Position numbers and translations under genes: made by a program
Shown here: positions 52,331 to 62,500 of the stretch, one piece after another
Position numbering within the stretch: the stretch's first letter is position 1
How the letters are laid out: every line of letters starts with the position of its first letter
Notes under the pieces: generated by a model
Databases searched by the model: none
Told to the model about the DNA's origin: nothing
Seen by the model: only the letters and a program-made list of their open reading frames with translations
Assembly: GCA_949293415.1 (NCBI GenBank)
Contig: CASFDK010000005.1
Span: 1-64,000, forward strand
Length of the DNA: 64,000 bases
Direction of reading: 5' to 3'
Source: an uncultured Verrucomicrobiota bacterium
GTDB lineage: Bacteria > Verrucomicrobiota > Verrucomicrobiia > Opitutales > Intestinicryptomonadaceae

Positions 52331-52816
52331 ATGGCAATAAGCAAAGTATTACTGGTCAAGCCCGTTGAAAATCTCGGCGGCGAAGGCGAACAGGTTTCCG
52401 TAAAGGCGGGTTATGCCCGCAATTTTCTCTATCCGCAGAAAATCGCGATTCCCGTAAGCAAGGCTAACAAGAAGCAAATCGAGGCGCTCATCAAGGCACG
52501 CGAACTGCGCGAAGCCAAGGAACTTGAAAACGCACAGGCTCTTTCGAAGGCCATCGAAGCTATGTCGATTGCGTTCGCAGTCAAGACTGGCGAAGGCGGC
52601 AAAATGTTCGGTTCGGTTACGGTTGCCGACATCGTCGCGAAAATCGCCGAAGGCGGCATCGAACTGCCCAAGAAGGCCGTTCATTTGGCTGCTCCCGTCA
52701 AGGAACTCGGCAAGCACACTGCCCAGATCAAGCTTCACAAAGACGTTAAGATTGACATCCACTTCGAAGTTGTTTCGGAAAACCCGATCAGCGAAACTGT
52801 GGAAGAATCGAAGTAA
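52331..52816 (+). CDS. rplI: 50S ribosomal protein L9
   Basis: The 161-residue protein shows the L9 N-terminal domain (VLLVKPVENLGGEGEQVSVKAGYARNFL in part), a long connecting helix (ALIKARELREAKELENAQAL), and a C-terminal domain with VKELGKHTAQIKLHKDV. L9 binds 23S rRNA near the L1 stalk. The leader AACAACAACAATTATG has no Shine-Dalgarno site. It is last in the rpsF-ssb-rplI set, with a hairpin terminator at 52860-52894. Confidence 0.97.
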   Translation: MAISKVLLVKPVENLGGEGEQVSVKAGYARNFLYPQKIAIPVSKANKKQIEALIKARELREAKELENAQALSKAIEAMSIAFAVKTGEGGKMFGSVTVADIVAKIAEGGIELPKKAVHLAAPVKELGKHTAQIKLHKDVKIDIHFEVVSENPISETVEESK

Positions 52817-52859
52817 CGTTCCGTTTTGCCGGACATTTTCGGCGAATTTTTACAACTCG

Positions 52860-52894
52860 AACTCGGCGCGGCCATAAAAGGCTCGCCGAGTTTT
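52860..52894 (+). terminator. Terminator after rplI
   Basis: AACTCGGCG (52860-52868) pairs perfectly with CGCCGAGTT (52884-52892), followed by TT. It lies 44 nt after the rplI stop. Confidence 0.75.
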
Positions 52895-53033
52895 GCAGTA
52901 GATATGACGCCCCTCGCAAAGTGCCGCGCCCCCCCTGTTATGTAATGCGTAATTCGGGCTACACTCGGGGGTTTTTCGGTCTCCGCGAAAAACTTCCGCA
53001 ACGCAACGGAACGCGCGTTCACGAAAGGCATAT

Positions 53034-54464
53034 ATGGCAGACGCAGACGAGAACAGAAAACCGACAACCCGCAAACGCCGCGATACGACGAAGACGACCG
53101 ACGAACTCGGTCGCCAGTTGCCGCATAATTTGGACGCGGAAGAGGGCGTTATTGCGGCGATTCTAATCGACGGCGCAAACGAGGTCATCACACAGTGTGT
53201 GTCGCTGAAGGTTCGCGCGGAATACTTTTTCAAGCCCCAGCACAGAATTATTTACGAAGCGTTGCTTGCCCTATACAGCGAGGGCGCGAATATCGACGAA
53301 ATCGTTCTCGCGGAATACCTTAAAAAGCGCAATGCGCTCGAGCAGGTCGGCGGGGTCGTTGCAATCAACAACATCGCGGGGCGAATCGAAACATATACGC
53401 ACTACCGCCAGTGGATTGAAATCCTGCGCGAAAAATACTTTATGCGCGAAATCATCCGCGCCTGCTCCGAGACAATCGAGAACGCGTACGCCAACCGCGG
53501 CGGAATCGACACGTTCATTGAGGGCGTGGAGGAGAAAATTTTGGGAATCAGCCAGGACAGAGTCGGCGATTCCGTCAAGAAGGCGAGCGAACAAGTGGAG
53601 GGCGCGGTCGCCCTAATCAACAAGCTCATCGCAAGCAAGGGCGAGCTGATGGGCGTGCCCACGGGCTTTACGGGGCTCGACAATATGATGCGCGGTTTGC
53701 ACGCCAACGAAATGATTGTCATTGCGGGGCGACCGGGGACGGGCAAAACGTCAATCGCGCTGAACATAGCGGAGTCCGCGCTTTTCGGGCGCAATCCGAA
53801 GCCGACGCTCATATTTTCGCTCGAAATGTTGGGCGAACAGCTCTACAGCCGTATGATTGCCTCGCGCGCGCGAATCGACCAGCACAAGCTGAGTATGGGG
53901 CGCATAAATCAGGAGGAATTGCGCGGAATCAACACGACGGCAAACGAGCTCAAAAACGCGCCGCTTTGGATTGACGATACCGCGGGTATTTCGATTCTCG
54001 AAATGCGGGCGAAGGCGCGGCGGCTTCACCAACAGCTCGGCGGAAAGCTCGGCTTGGTGATTGTAGACTACCTGCAGCTGCTTCGCGGTTCTGATCCTTC
54101 GGTGCCGCGCGAACAGGAAGTCGCGGAAATTTCGCGCGGCATGAAGGCGATGTCGAAGGAGCTTATGTGCCCCGTAATAGTTCTTGCGCAGCTCAACCGC
54201 GACAGCGAAAAGGACCAGCGCAACCCGCGCCCGAGCGACCTGCGCGAATCCGGCTCAATCGAACAGGACGCGGACGCAATTTTACTCTTGAGCAGACAGC
54301 GAAAATCTGCCACAGATGAAGAATTGACGGGAAACCAGAACTGGCTCATCAGAGTGGAACTGGCAAAACAAAGAAACGGCCCGACAGGTGTCGTAACGTT
54401 GCTGTTCAACAGAAGCTACACCCGCTACGAAAACTACCTCGATACGGAAAATGTACAAGTATAG
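53034..54464 (+). CDS. dnaB: Replicative DNA helicase DnaB
   Basis: DnaB unwinds the replication fork. The 476-residue protein has the DnaB N-terminal domain (LPHNLDAEEGVIAAILIDG near 28), and the RecA-like ATPase with Walker A GRPGTGKTS (about residue 234), LIFSLEMLGEQLYSRM, and the arginine-finger region with RESGSIEQDADAILLLSRQ. The ATG follows an AAAGG Shine-Dalgarno site. Its end overlaps bamA by 14 nt, a rather unusual pairing. No intein is seen. Confidence 0.97.
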   Translation: MADADENRKPTTRKRRDTTKTTDELGRQLPHNLDAEEGVIAAILIDGANEVITQCVSLKVRAEYFFKPQHRIIYEALLALYSEGANIDEIVLAEYLKKRNALEQVGGVVAINNIAGRIETYTHYRQWIEILREKYFMREIIRACSETIENAYANRGGIDTFIEGVEEKILGISQDRVGDSVKKASEQVEGAVALINKLIASKGELMGVPTGFTGLDNMMRGLHANEMIVIAGRPGTGKTSIALNIAESALFGRNPKPTLIFSLEMLGEQLYSRMIASRARIDQHKLSMGRINQEELRGINTTANELKNAPLWIDDTAGISILEMRAKARRLHQQLGGKLGLVIVDYLQLLRGSDPSVPREQEVAEISRGMKAMSKELMCPVIVLAQLNRDSEKDQRNPRPSDLRESGSIEQDADAILLLSRQRKSATDEELTGNQNWLIRVELAKQRNGPTGVVTLLFNRSYTRYENYLDTENVQV

Positions 54465-56952
54465 TAAAACAATTTACACGGCGGCGGGCAGGGCACTCGG
54501 CGGAATTTCGGGCGCGCTCAAATGTCTCGCAGTCTTCGGCGCATTCGCGCTTTGCACGGAGGTCTCGGCGCAGGTCGCGGGCGGAAAGAAAATCGACGAG
54601 CAGTCGCTTACGATCAACCGCATAACCTTCAAAATCGAAGGTCCGAAAACCGTCGCGGAAGAGGCGGTCAGGGCGCACGTCAGACTCCGCAAGGGTATGA
54701 AGTTCGACCAGAAGTCGCTCGACCAGTCCATCCGCTCGCTCTACCAGACGGGGCTTTACGACGCAATCGACGCAACCCGCACAGCGTCGGCAAACGGCGG
54801 AATGGACATCGAATTTGTAATCGTGCCCAAGTACAGAATCAGCCAAGTCGTCTTCAAGGGTAACAAGGAGTATTCGGCGCGCAGGTTGCAGGAGGAAATT
54901 TCGTCGTATGCGGGCTCGACCCTCAGCGAGGTGGAGGTCAAGCGCGACGCGGACAAACTGAAGGCCTTCTACCAGAAAAAGGGCTATTCGCTCGCCAAGG
55001 TCAATTTCTCGGTCGAGCGCAACGACGAGCAGGGCGAGGGCGCGGTGATTTTCGACATCGACGAGGGCGCGGACATCGAAATCCAGAATATCCGCTTCAC
55101 GGGCGACCCGAACGTCGAAAAGGAATACGGCTTCTTCGGCAGAATCGGGCACTATATGTTCGCAAAGGACAATCCCGCCGAGCTTAATTCGCTCAAACTC
55201 CTAAAGGAGATGAAAACCGACACTTGGATTCCGATTATCTCGCACATCACCGACAACGGACGCTTCAAGGACGAGGAATTTCAAGCCGACATCGAAAAGC
55301 TCCGCAAGGTCTACCGCGACCACGGCTATCTCGACGTTGAAATCGACGAATCGAAAATCAAGTTCGAATTTCCCGATGCCGACAACCCCGGCGATATGGA
55401 CATCGTAATCAACATCGTGCCGAACAGACAGTACAAGGTCGGCAAGGTTTCGTTCAAAAACAACAAGCTTTTCAAGTCGGAAAAACTTATGCCGTTTGTG
55501 GAGTATTACGACCTCACGACGGGCAACGTGTTCTCGCCGTCCAAAGTGGACGAAATGATTGAAAAAATCAGAATCTATTACGGCGAGTACGGCTACATCG
55601 ACACGATCGTGCGCGCGCTCCGCAAGCCCAACGTGGAGACGGGCGACATCGACTTGGTAATCGACATCATCGAAAGCGGAAAATTCTACCTCGAATCGAT
55701 AAACATTCAGGGCAACTCGAAGACGAAAAGCGAGGTAATCATCCGCGAACTCGCGCTCGCCCCCGGCGACATCTTCGATCTCGCGCGTATGAAGTCGTCC
55801 GAAAACCGACTCAAGGAAACGCGCTTTTTCGACGAAGTAACACTATCGCCCGAGGCTACCAACATCCCCAACCGCCGCAATCTGCGCATCGTGGTGAAGG
55901 AGGGGCGCACGGGCAACCTCACGTTCGGCGCGGGCTTCAGCACAATCGAAAGCTTGGTCGCCACCGTCGAAATCACGCAGGGCAACTTCGACTACGAAAA
56001 CTACAAAAACTACTTTCAGGGCGCGGGTCAGAAGTTCAGAATACGCGGGTCAATCGGTCTGAAGAGCAACCAGATTATCGTCAGCTTCGAAGAACCGTGG
56101 GTGTTCAACCGCAACTTGGCGTACGGTATCGACGCGTACAGAACCGACACGGGCTACTATTCCGACTACTATTCCGAAGTGCGCCTCGGCGCGACAAACT
56201 ATTTGCGCAAACGCGTCTACGAACTCATCGAAGCGCGTCTTGCCTACAAGCTGGAGCTTGTCGATATTTACGACGTAGACAAAGAGCTTGTCGAAGGTCC
56301 CGACCCCGTTATGAAAACGTGGCGCGGCGACGTGGGCGAACGCTCGCTTTCGCAGGTCAGTCTTTCGTTCCTGCGCGACTCGCGCGACAGTCTTATGACT
56401 CCCACGCGCGGCACGCGTTTCGAATTCATCCAAGACGTTGCGGGCGGACCGTTCCTCGGTCAGACGAATTTGTACCGCATTGAGGGGCGCGCGGGCTGGT
56501 GGATTCCGACTTTCGAAATGGGCAACCAAGTGCTCTCGTTTGTCGGCAGAACGGGTACGGTTATCGGCTACGGCGGAAAGGACGTTCCGTATTTCGAGCA
56601 GTACTTCCTCGGCGGCGGCTACAATATGCGCGGTTTTAAATACCGCAAAGTCGGCAGAATCGACCCGATTACGGGCGAGGCGTACGGCGGCAAGACGTTC
56701 GCGTTCGCGTCGGCGGAATACTCGATCGAGCTTTTCAACCCCGTGCGTTTCGCGGTGTTCTACGACATCGGTTTCGTCAACACGGGCGAGTGGGACTGGG
56801 ACCCGTCGGATTACAATTCCGACTTCGGCGTGGGCTTCAGAATTCTGCTTATGGGCGCTCCGATGCGCATAGACTTGGGCTTCCCGTGGAAAACGGGTCC
56901 CTACAACGACGACGGTATGCAGTTCAACTTCTCGTTCGGCACGGTATTCTAA
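54451..56952 (+). CDS. bamA: Outer membrane protein assembly factor BamA
   Basis: BamA inserts beta-barrel proteins into the outer membrane. The 833-residue protein has a signal region (LKCLAVFGAFALCTEVSAQ), five POTRA-like modules from about 50 to 430 (VVFKGNKEYSARRLQEEIS; VSFKNNKLFKSEKLM; INIQGNSKTKSEVIIREL), and a C-terminal barrel from 450. The barrel has GGGYNMRGFKYRKVG, the RGF-type loop 6 motif, and ends in Phe (FSFGTVF), the beta-signal. The start ATG lies inside dnaB (14-nt overlap). The N-region before the signal is long but basic. ompH follows by 72 nt. Confidence 0.96.
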   Translation: MYKYSKTIYTAAGRALGGISGALKCLAVFGAFALCTEVSAQVAGGKKIDEQSLTINRITFKIEGPKTVAEEAVRAHVRLRKGMKFDQKSLDQSIRSLYQTGLYDAIDATRTASANGGMDIEFVIVPKYRISQVVFKGNKEYSARRLQEEISSYAGSTLSEVEVKRDADKLKAFYQKKGYSLAKVNFSVERNDEQGEGAVIFDIDEGADIEIQNIRFTGDPNVEKEYGFFGRIGHYMFAKDNPAELNSLKLLKEMKTDTWIPIISHITDNGRFKDEEFQADIEKLRKVYRDHGYLDVEIDESKIKFEFPDADNPGDMDIVINIVPNRQYKVGKVSFKNNKLFKSEKLMPFVEYYDLTTGNVFSPSKVDEMIEKIRIYYGEYGYIDTIVRALRKPNVETGDIDLVIDIIESGKFYLESINIQGNSKTKSEVIIRELALAPGDIFDLARMKSSENRLKETRFFDEVTLSPEATNIPNRRNLRIVVKEGRTGNLTFGAGFSTIESLVATVEITQGNFDYENYKNYFQGAGQKFRIRGSIGLKSNQIIVSFEEPWVFNRNLAYGIDAYRTDTGYYSDYYSEVRLGATNYLRKRVYELIEARLAYKLELVDIYDVDKELVEGPDPVMKTWRGDVGERSLSQVSLSFLRDSRDSLMTPTRGTRFEFIQDVAGGPFLGQTNLYRIEGRAGWWIPTFEMGNQVLSFVGRTGTVIGYGGKDVPYFEQYFLGGGYNMRGFKYRKVGRIDPITGEAYGGKTFAFASAEYSIELFNPVRFAVFYDIGFVNTGEWDWDPSDYNSDFGVGFRILLMGAPMRIDLGFPWKTGPYNDDGMQFNFSFGTVF

Positions 56953-57024
56953 AAAATCCGGAAGAATCGCGGAACAAAATTTCAGTTTTTATTACTAATA
57001 ATAACAACACAAAAAAAACATAAT

Positions 57025-57570
57025 ATGAAAAAATTAACAGCACTCTTTGCAGGTCTCGTAGCCTGCGCGGCTCTCAACGCGGCTCCCACAATCTACTTCG
57101 TGGATATGGGCAAAGCCTACCAAAACTTCTACAAGGCAAAGGCTGCCGCAGAACAGATTCAGGCTTCGATAGATTCCACAAAGGCGGAACTTGCGAAGAT
57201 GGACAAAACGCGTCAGGAAAAGGCAAAACAGCTGCAGGCTATTCAGGAAAAGGCGAAGAACCCTGCCCTCGGCGAAGACGCCAAGAAGAAGCTTGCCGAA
57301 GAAGCCCAGCCCATTTTTGCCGAATACCAGCAGATTGAAATGAATATGCGCAACATCGGCAATCAGGCTAACGAAAGACTCCGCCAGAATGCCGACAGCA
57401 TCCGCAAGGTTCATATGGAGGAAATCGCGGAAGTCGTAAAGAAGCTCGCAGCCGACAAGAAGGCGGACTTCATTCTCGAAAAGGGCGTATGCCACTTCGC
57501 GGATCCGAAGGCGGACCTCACGGACGAGCTTATCAAGCGCATCAACGCTACAGCTCCCGCTTCGAAGTAA
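57025..57570 (+). CDS. OmpH/Skp-family periplasmic chaperone
   Basis: The 181-residue protein has a signal peptide (TALFAGLVACAALNA), then a short beta core (PTIYFVDMGKAYQNFYKAKA) and a long coiled-coil arm (KAELAKMDKTRQEKAKQLQA) typical of Skp trimers that hold unfolded outer membrane proteins. The C-terminal strand FILEKGVCHFADPKADLTD completes the core. Placement right after bamA is the conserved bamA-skp order. The leader is A-rich (AACACAAAAAAAACATAATATG) with no Shine-Dalgarno site. Confidence 0.92.
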   Translation: MKKLTALFAGLVACAALNAAPTIYFVDMGKAYQNFYKAKAAAEQIQASIDSTKAELAKMDKTRQEKAKQLQAIQEKAKNPALGEDAKKKLAEEAQPIFAEYQQIEMNMRNIGNQANERLRQNADSIRKVHMEEIAEVVKKLAADKKADFILEKGVCHFADPKADLTDELIKRINATAPASK

Positions 57571-57614
57571 AGGCGGTTGCCGATAGCCTCTTTTAGTCGA
57601 ATTATCGTCAAGCA

Positions 57615-57649
57615 ACGTTTAGCGTTTTACTTTGTAAAACGCTAAACGT
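57615..57649 (+). terminator. Perfect 16-bp palindromic hairpin after ompH
   Basis: ACGTTTAGCGTTTTAC (57615-57630) and GTAAAACGCTAAACGT (57634-57649) are exact complements with a TTT loop. It lies 45 nt after the ompH stop. The stem is very stable but no U tract follows, so it might be a terminator, a processing site or a protein-binding palindrome. The rest of 57571-57860 holds no gene I can support. Confidence 0.6.
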
Positions 57650-57860
57650 GTAATTGGCGGTTGAATGCCGTTTTGCGGCGGCGCATTTGGGCGGCTCGGT
57701 TTTTGCCGAGTTGCGGATTTTTTTACTTGTCGGCGGCTTGCAGGTTTTTTGCGGAAAAGCCGTCCCCCGCCTTTTTCGCTTCTTTCGGTTGGCGGTTCGG
57801 GTTTACAAATCCGTCTTTTAAGTGTTGCAAGCAGGGGCGGTTTTTCTTAACTTTCGGGGT

Positions 57861-58601
57861 ATGGAATTTCAAAATGGCAAATCGTCCATCCGAACCGAGA
57901 ATTTGGTGAAGGAATACGGCAAGCGCAGGGTTGTCAAGGGGGTAAATATTGGGCTCGACGCGGGCGAAGTCGTCGGGCTTTTGGGGCCCAACGGCGCGGG
58001 CAAAACAACGAGCTTTTATATGATTGTAGGTCTCGTGCCCGCAACCGAGGGCAGGGTTTTTCTCGACGGCTGCGACATCACCAACGTGCCGATGTACAAG
58101 CGCGCAAGAATGGGCATAGGTTATCTGCCGCAGGAGGCTTCCATTTTCAGAAAGCTTACGGTCTACGAAAACATTTTGGCGGTCGCCGAAACACTCCCCG
58201 TGCCGAAAGGGGAACTGAAGGATTTTGTGTGGTCTATGCTCGAGGAGCTCGGGCTTGAAAAGCTCGCAAAGCAAAAGGCGTTTACGCTCTCCGGCGGCGA
58301 GCGCAGGCGTCTGGAAATCACGCGCGCGCTGACCGCGCGTCCGAAATTCCTTCTGATGGACGAGCCGTTCAGCGGCGTCGACCCCATCAGCGTCGCTGAA
58401 GTGCAGGACATCATCCGCGGTTTGAAAGCGAAGAACATCGGCGTGCTCATCACCGACCACAACGTTCGCGAAACGCTCAGCATCGTAGACAGAGCCTATC
58501 TCATCCACGACGGCAAGGTGCTTTGCGAGGGCACGAGCGACTTCCTCGTAAACGACCCCCAGAGCCGCAAATTCTATCTCGGCGAAAACTTCACAATGTA
58601 G
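57861..58601 (+). CDS. lptB: LPS export ABC transporter ATP-binding protein LptB
   Basis: LptB powers LPS extraction from the inner membrane with LptFG. The 246-residue protein has Walker A GPNGAGKTTSFYM (about residue 44), the Q-loop GYLPQEASIFRKLTVYEN, signature LSGGERRRLEI (about 143) and Walker B LLMDEPFSGVDPISV. PQEASIFRKLTV and GVLITDHNVRETL are distinctive for LptB. The ATG at 57861 gives the normal length; upstream in-frame sequence is not protein-like. hprK follows by 9 nt. Confidence 0.95.
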   Translation: MEFQNGKSSIRTENLVKEYGKRRVVKGVNIGLDAGEVVGLLGPNGAGKTTSFYMIVGLVPATEGRVFLDGCDITNVPMYKRARMGIGYLPQEASIFRKLTVYENILAVAETLPVPKGELKDFVWSMLEELGLEKLAKQKAFTLSGGERRRLEITRALTARPKFLLMDEPFSGVDPISVAEVQDIIRGLKAKNIGVLITDHNVRETLSIVDRAYLIHDGKVLCEGTSDFLVNDPQSRKFYLGENFTM

Positions 58602-58610
58602 CTGGCTCCA

Positions 58611-59579
58611 ATGGAAAGCAAAATCAATAAGACGAAAGTCTCGGAGGAAATCTCCGTGCGCGAATTTTTCGAAATGTTCAAGTCGACGCTCAGCCTCGAG
58701 CTTCTGGCGGGCGCGAACGGAATGGACAGGATAATTTACGAGCCGAGTCTCAACCGCCCCGCGCTCGCGATAACGGGCTATTACAAAAATTTCGCCTCGA
58801 AACGAATCCAGCTTTTCGGCGCGGGTGAAATGGCGTATATGTGCGACCTTTCCGAAAAACGCCAGTACGAAGTGATGTGCGAAATGATTGCCCGCGAAAT
58901 TCCGTGCGTCGTTATTTCGCGCAATCTCGAGCCGACAAAGGCGATGCTCGAGGCGGCGGACTCGCACAATGTCGCGCTCATCCGCACCGAGATGAAGTCG
59001 AAGGAATTTTCAGCCGAAGTGTTCGTGCGATTGGAAAGGCTTTTTGCGCCGAGGATGTCGATACACGGCACGCTGCTCGACATCAAGGGAATCGGCACGC
59101 TCATACGCGGCGACAGCGGCATAGGCAAGAGCGAATGCGCACTTGCGCTAATCGACCACGGGCATTCGCTCGTCGCCGACGACCACGTGTATTGCGTGAA
59201 AATCAGCGACCAAATCGTTCTCGGACGCGGAAACGAACTCAACCGCGGTTATATGGAATGCAGGGGAATCGGAATCATCAACGTGGCGGAGCTTTTCGGA
59301 ATCCGCTGCGTGCGCATGGAGAAATCCATCGACATTGTGGTGACATTCGTCGAGTGGAAGCCCGACGTAATCGAAGACAGGACGGGGCTGGAGATAAATT
59401 ATTTCGACATATTGGGTGTCAGGATTCCACATTTTGTAATCCCCGTCCGCCCGGGTCGCGATATGGCGCGTTTGGTCGAGGTAGCCGCGATGGTGCAGGC
59501 TCTCAGGCGCATGGGGCACGACGGCGCGAAGGCTTTCAACGACAGGCTGATTGCGCATATGGCAAAAGGAGGCAAATAA
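58611..59579 (+). CDS. hprK: HPr kinase/phosphorylase
   Basis: HprK phosphorylates HPr on Ser46 and removes that phosphate. The 322-residue protein has an N-terminal domain (about 1-135), the P-loop [20 protein letters not shown] (about 167-186), [12 protein letters not shown], and the [17 protein letters not shown] signature. Many Gram-negatives keep hprK next to lptB with an HPr-like gene, but none is seen here. It lies between lptB (9 nt) and metH (1 nt). The partner protein and whether a PTS exists cannot be judged from this window. Confidence 0.95.
   Translation: MESKINKTKVSEEISVREFFEMFKSTLSLELLAGANGMDRIIYEPSLNRPALAITGYYKNFASKRIQLFGAGEMAYMCDLSEKRQYEVMCEMIAREIPCVVISRNLEPTKAMLEAADSHNVALIRTEMKSKEFSAEVFVRLERLFAPRMSIHGTLLDIKGIGTLIRGDSGIGKSECALALIDHGHSLVADDHVYCVKISDQIVLGRGNELNRGYMECRGIGIINVAELFGIRCVRMEKSIDIVVTFVEWKPDVIEDRTGLEINYFDILGVRIPHFVIPVRPGRDMARLVEVAAMVQALRRMGHDGAKAFNDRLIAHMAKGGK
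59565..59572 (+). promoter_or_regulatory. Strong Shine-Dalgarno site deciding the metH start
   Basis: AAAGGAGG at 59565-59572 lies 8 nt before ATG 59581 and inside the end of hprK. It rules out the alternative ATG at 59551 as the main start and shows the anti-Shine-Dalgarno system is functional in this organism. Confidence 0.8.
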
Positions 59580-59580
59580 A

Positions 59581-62500
59581 ATGTCAAATCTTCCGCTTTC
59601 CGAGAGTGGAAAGCTTTTGCAAAAGCTTATTTCCGAGAGAATCGTGTATCTTGACGGCGGGATGGGCACGCTCATCCAGCGTTGCGGCTTGACCGATGCG
59701 GACTTCAGAAAGGGCGACGCGCGGCTCGAAAAAATCGAAACGCAGTTGCTCGGCGACAACGATTTGCTCTCGATTACGCGTCCAGATGTAATATCGAAAA
59801 TTCACAGGGACTATTATTTGGCGGGTGCGGACTTCGCAACGACAAACACGTTCGGGGCGAACTCAATCGTGCAGTCGGAGTACGGCGTGGACGCGGACAT
59901 CGTGCGCGACATGAATGCCGCTTCCGTCCGCGCGGCGCGGGCTGCGGCCGACGAGGTGTCGGCGCATTTGGGCGGCAAGCCGCTTTTCGTTGCGGGTTCG
60001 ATGGGTCCGATGAACAAGGCGGCAAGCATTGCCTCCGACGTATCCGACCCATCCGCGCGTTCGGTAACTTTCGACGAGCTTGAAGCCGCCTATTTCGAGC
60101 AGGCGTGTGTGCTCGCCGAGAGCGGCGCGGACATTCTGCTTCTGGAAACGTCCATCGACACGCTCAACGTGAAGGCGGCGATACACGCGTACTTGCGCAT
60201 GTGCGAACTTCGCGGCGAACGCATTCCGATTGGCGTGAGCATGACGGTTTCGGACTTGTCGGGGCGCATTTTGAGCGGTCAGACAATCGAGGCGTTTTAC
60301 GAGTCGGTGCGCCACGCAAAGCCGCTTTTCGTGGGCTTGAACTGCGCGCTCGGCGCGGAGAAAATGCGTCCGTACATCGAGACTTTCGACAGGGTTGCCG
60401 AGTGCGCAACGCACTGTTATCCGAACGCGGGTTTGCCGAATCCGCTTTCGGAGTTCGGCTATGACCAGATGCCCGCAGACACCGCAAAATATCTCGGGCA
60501 GTATTGCGCCGACGGGCTTCTGAATGTTGTCGGCGGATGTTGCGGGACTACGCCAAAGCACATCGGGGCGGTTGTGGCGGAGTGTTCCAAGTATGCGCCG
60601 CGCAAGCCCAAAAAGGCGGATTCTTTCGCTCTGGCGGGGCTTGAAGTTTTGCGTCTGCCCGACGGCAATGCGCCGTTCGTTTTCGTGGGCGAGCGCACGA
60701 ACGTTATGGGGTCGCCCGCGTTCCGCAAAATGATTAGGGAGGGCAGGTTCGCCGACGCGCTCGGCGTTGCGCGCAGCCAAGTCGAAAACGGCGCGAACAT
60801 AATCGACATAAACTTCGACGAAGGTATGCTCGATTCGCCCGCGTGCATGACGAAATTTTTGAATCTGATAGGTTCCGAGCCAGAAATCGCCCGCGTTCCG
60901 CTGATGATAGACTCGTCGAATTGGGACACGATTCTGGCGGGTCTGAAATGTGCGCAGGGCAAGTGCGTCGTCAATTCGATAAGCCTGAAGGAGGGCGAGG
61001 AAAAATTCCTTTCGCACGCCCGCGAGATTATGAAGTTCGGCGCGGCGGTTATCGTGATGGCGTTCGACGAGCGCGGTCAGGCTTCGACGTACGAAGACAG
61101 GGTTTCGGTCTGCAGGCGCGCCTACGGGCTGCTTGTGAAAAAGGTCGGCTTCGACCCTCGCGACATCATTTTCGACGCGAACGTATTGACTGTAGCCACG
61201 GGAATGGCGGAGCACAATTCGTATGCGATAGACTTCATAAACGCCGTGCGCGAGATCAAGCGGACGTGCCCGTATGCGCGAACGAGCGCGGGGGTGAGCA
61301 ACATCAGTTTTGCGCTGCGCGGCAACAACAAGGTGCGCGAGGCAATGCACAGTGTATTCCTCTATCATGCGCGGAATGCGGGACTTGATATGGGCATTGT
61401 CAACGCGGGCATGCTCGCGCCGTACGACGACATAGACCCGCGTTTGCGCGATGCGGTCGAAGCCGTGATTCTCAATACTTCGCCCGACGCAACCGAAAAA
61501 CTTCTGTCGATTGCCGCCGACTACAAGGCAGACTCGGCGGGCGAGAAAAAGGAGGTTCACGACGATGCGAACCTTTCGACTCAGGAGCGTCTCGACAGGG
61601 CGTTCATCAAGGGGCGCGAGGACGAAGCAGCCGAGCTTGCGCTCCACTTTTTGAAGGAGCTTGGTTCGCCGCTTAAGGTCGTCGAAAAGCCGCTGATGGA
61701 CTCAATGCGCAAGGTCGGCGAGCTTTTCGGCATGGGAAAGATGTTCCTGCCGCAGGTCGTAAAAAGCGCGCGCGTGATGAAGCGCGCCGTTGCCGTGCTC
61801 GAGCCCTATATGGAGGCGACTGCGTCAGCCGGCGCGCCCAAAGTGCTCTTGGCTACGGTCAAGGGCGACGTGCACGACATCGGCAAAAACATAGTCTCCG
61901 TGGTGCTCGGCTGCAACGGCTTTGCGGTTACGGATTTGGGCGTGATGGTCGCGCCCGAGACAATCGCCGAAGCCGCGAAAAATGCGGATGTCGTGGGCTT
62001 GAGCGGTCTGATTACGCCGTCGCTCGACGAAATGGCGAACACGATTGTCGCGCTCGAACGCGCCGGCGTGCGCGTGCCCGTGATGGTCGGCGGCGCGACT
62101 ACGAGCGACCTGCACACTGCGGTGAAACTTGCGCCGCTCTATTCGGGAACGGTCGTGCGTGTGGAGGACGCGGGCGCGTCTGCCGGTGTTTGCGCGGGTT
62201 TTACGCTCGGTTCGAAGACGCGGGCGTTTGCGCTCGAAATCGCCGCGGCGCAGCAGAAACTGCGCGACAAGTACAACGCCGAGCACGCGGCGGCAGACGC
62301 ACCGCAAAAGCTTCTTCCGCTGGCGGAGGCGCGTTCGAAAAAGGTCGAATGCGACTTTTCGCACGTCGAAAAACCGCCGTTTACGGGTGTCAAGACATTC
62401 GACATTCCGCTTTCCGAAATAGAGGATTCCTTTGCGTGGAACTTGTTCTTCAGGTCGTGGGGCGTGAAAAAACACGCGGAAAGGCAGATGCCCGAATTCT

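Noticed and set aside
52917..52940. A C7 tract upstream of dnaB as a phase-variation site.
   Set aside because: Seven bases is too short to stand out in this GC-rich DNA, and dnaB is essential.
59550..59580. A riboswitch (SAM, SAH or cobalamin) in front of metH.
   Set aside because: Only one nucleotide separates hprK and metH, so there is no leader that could hold one.
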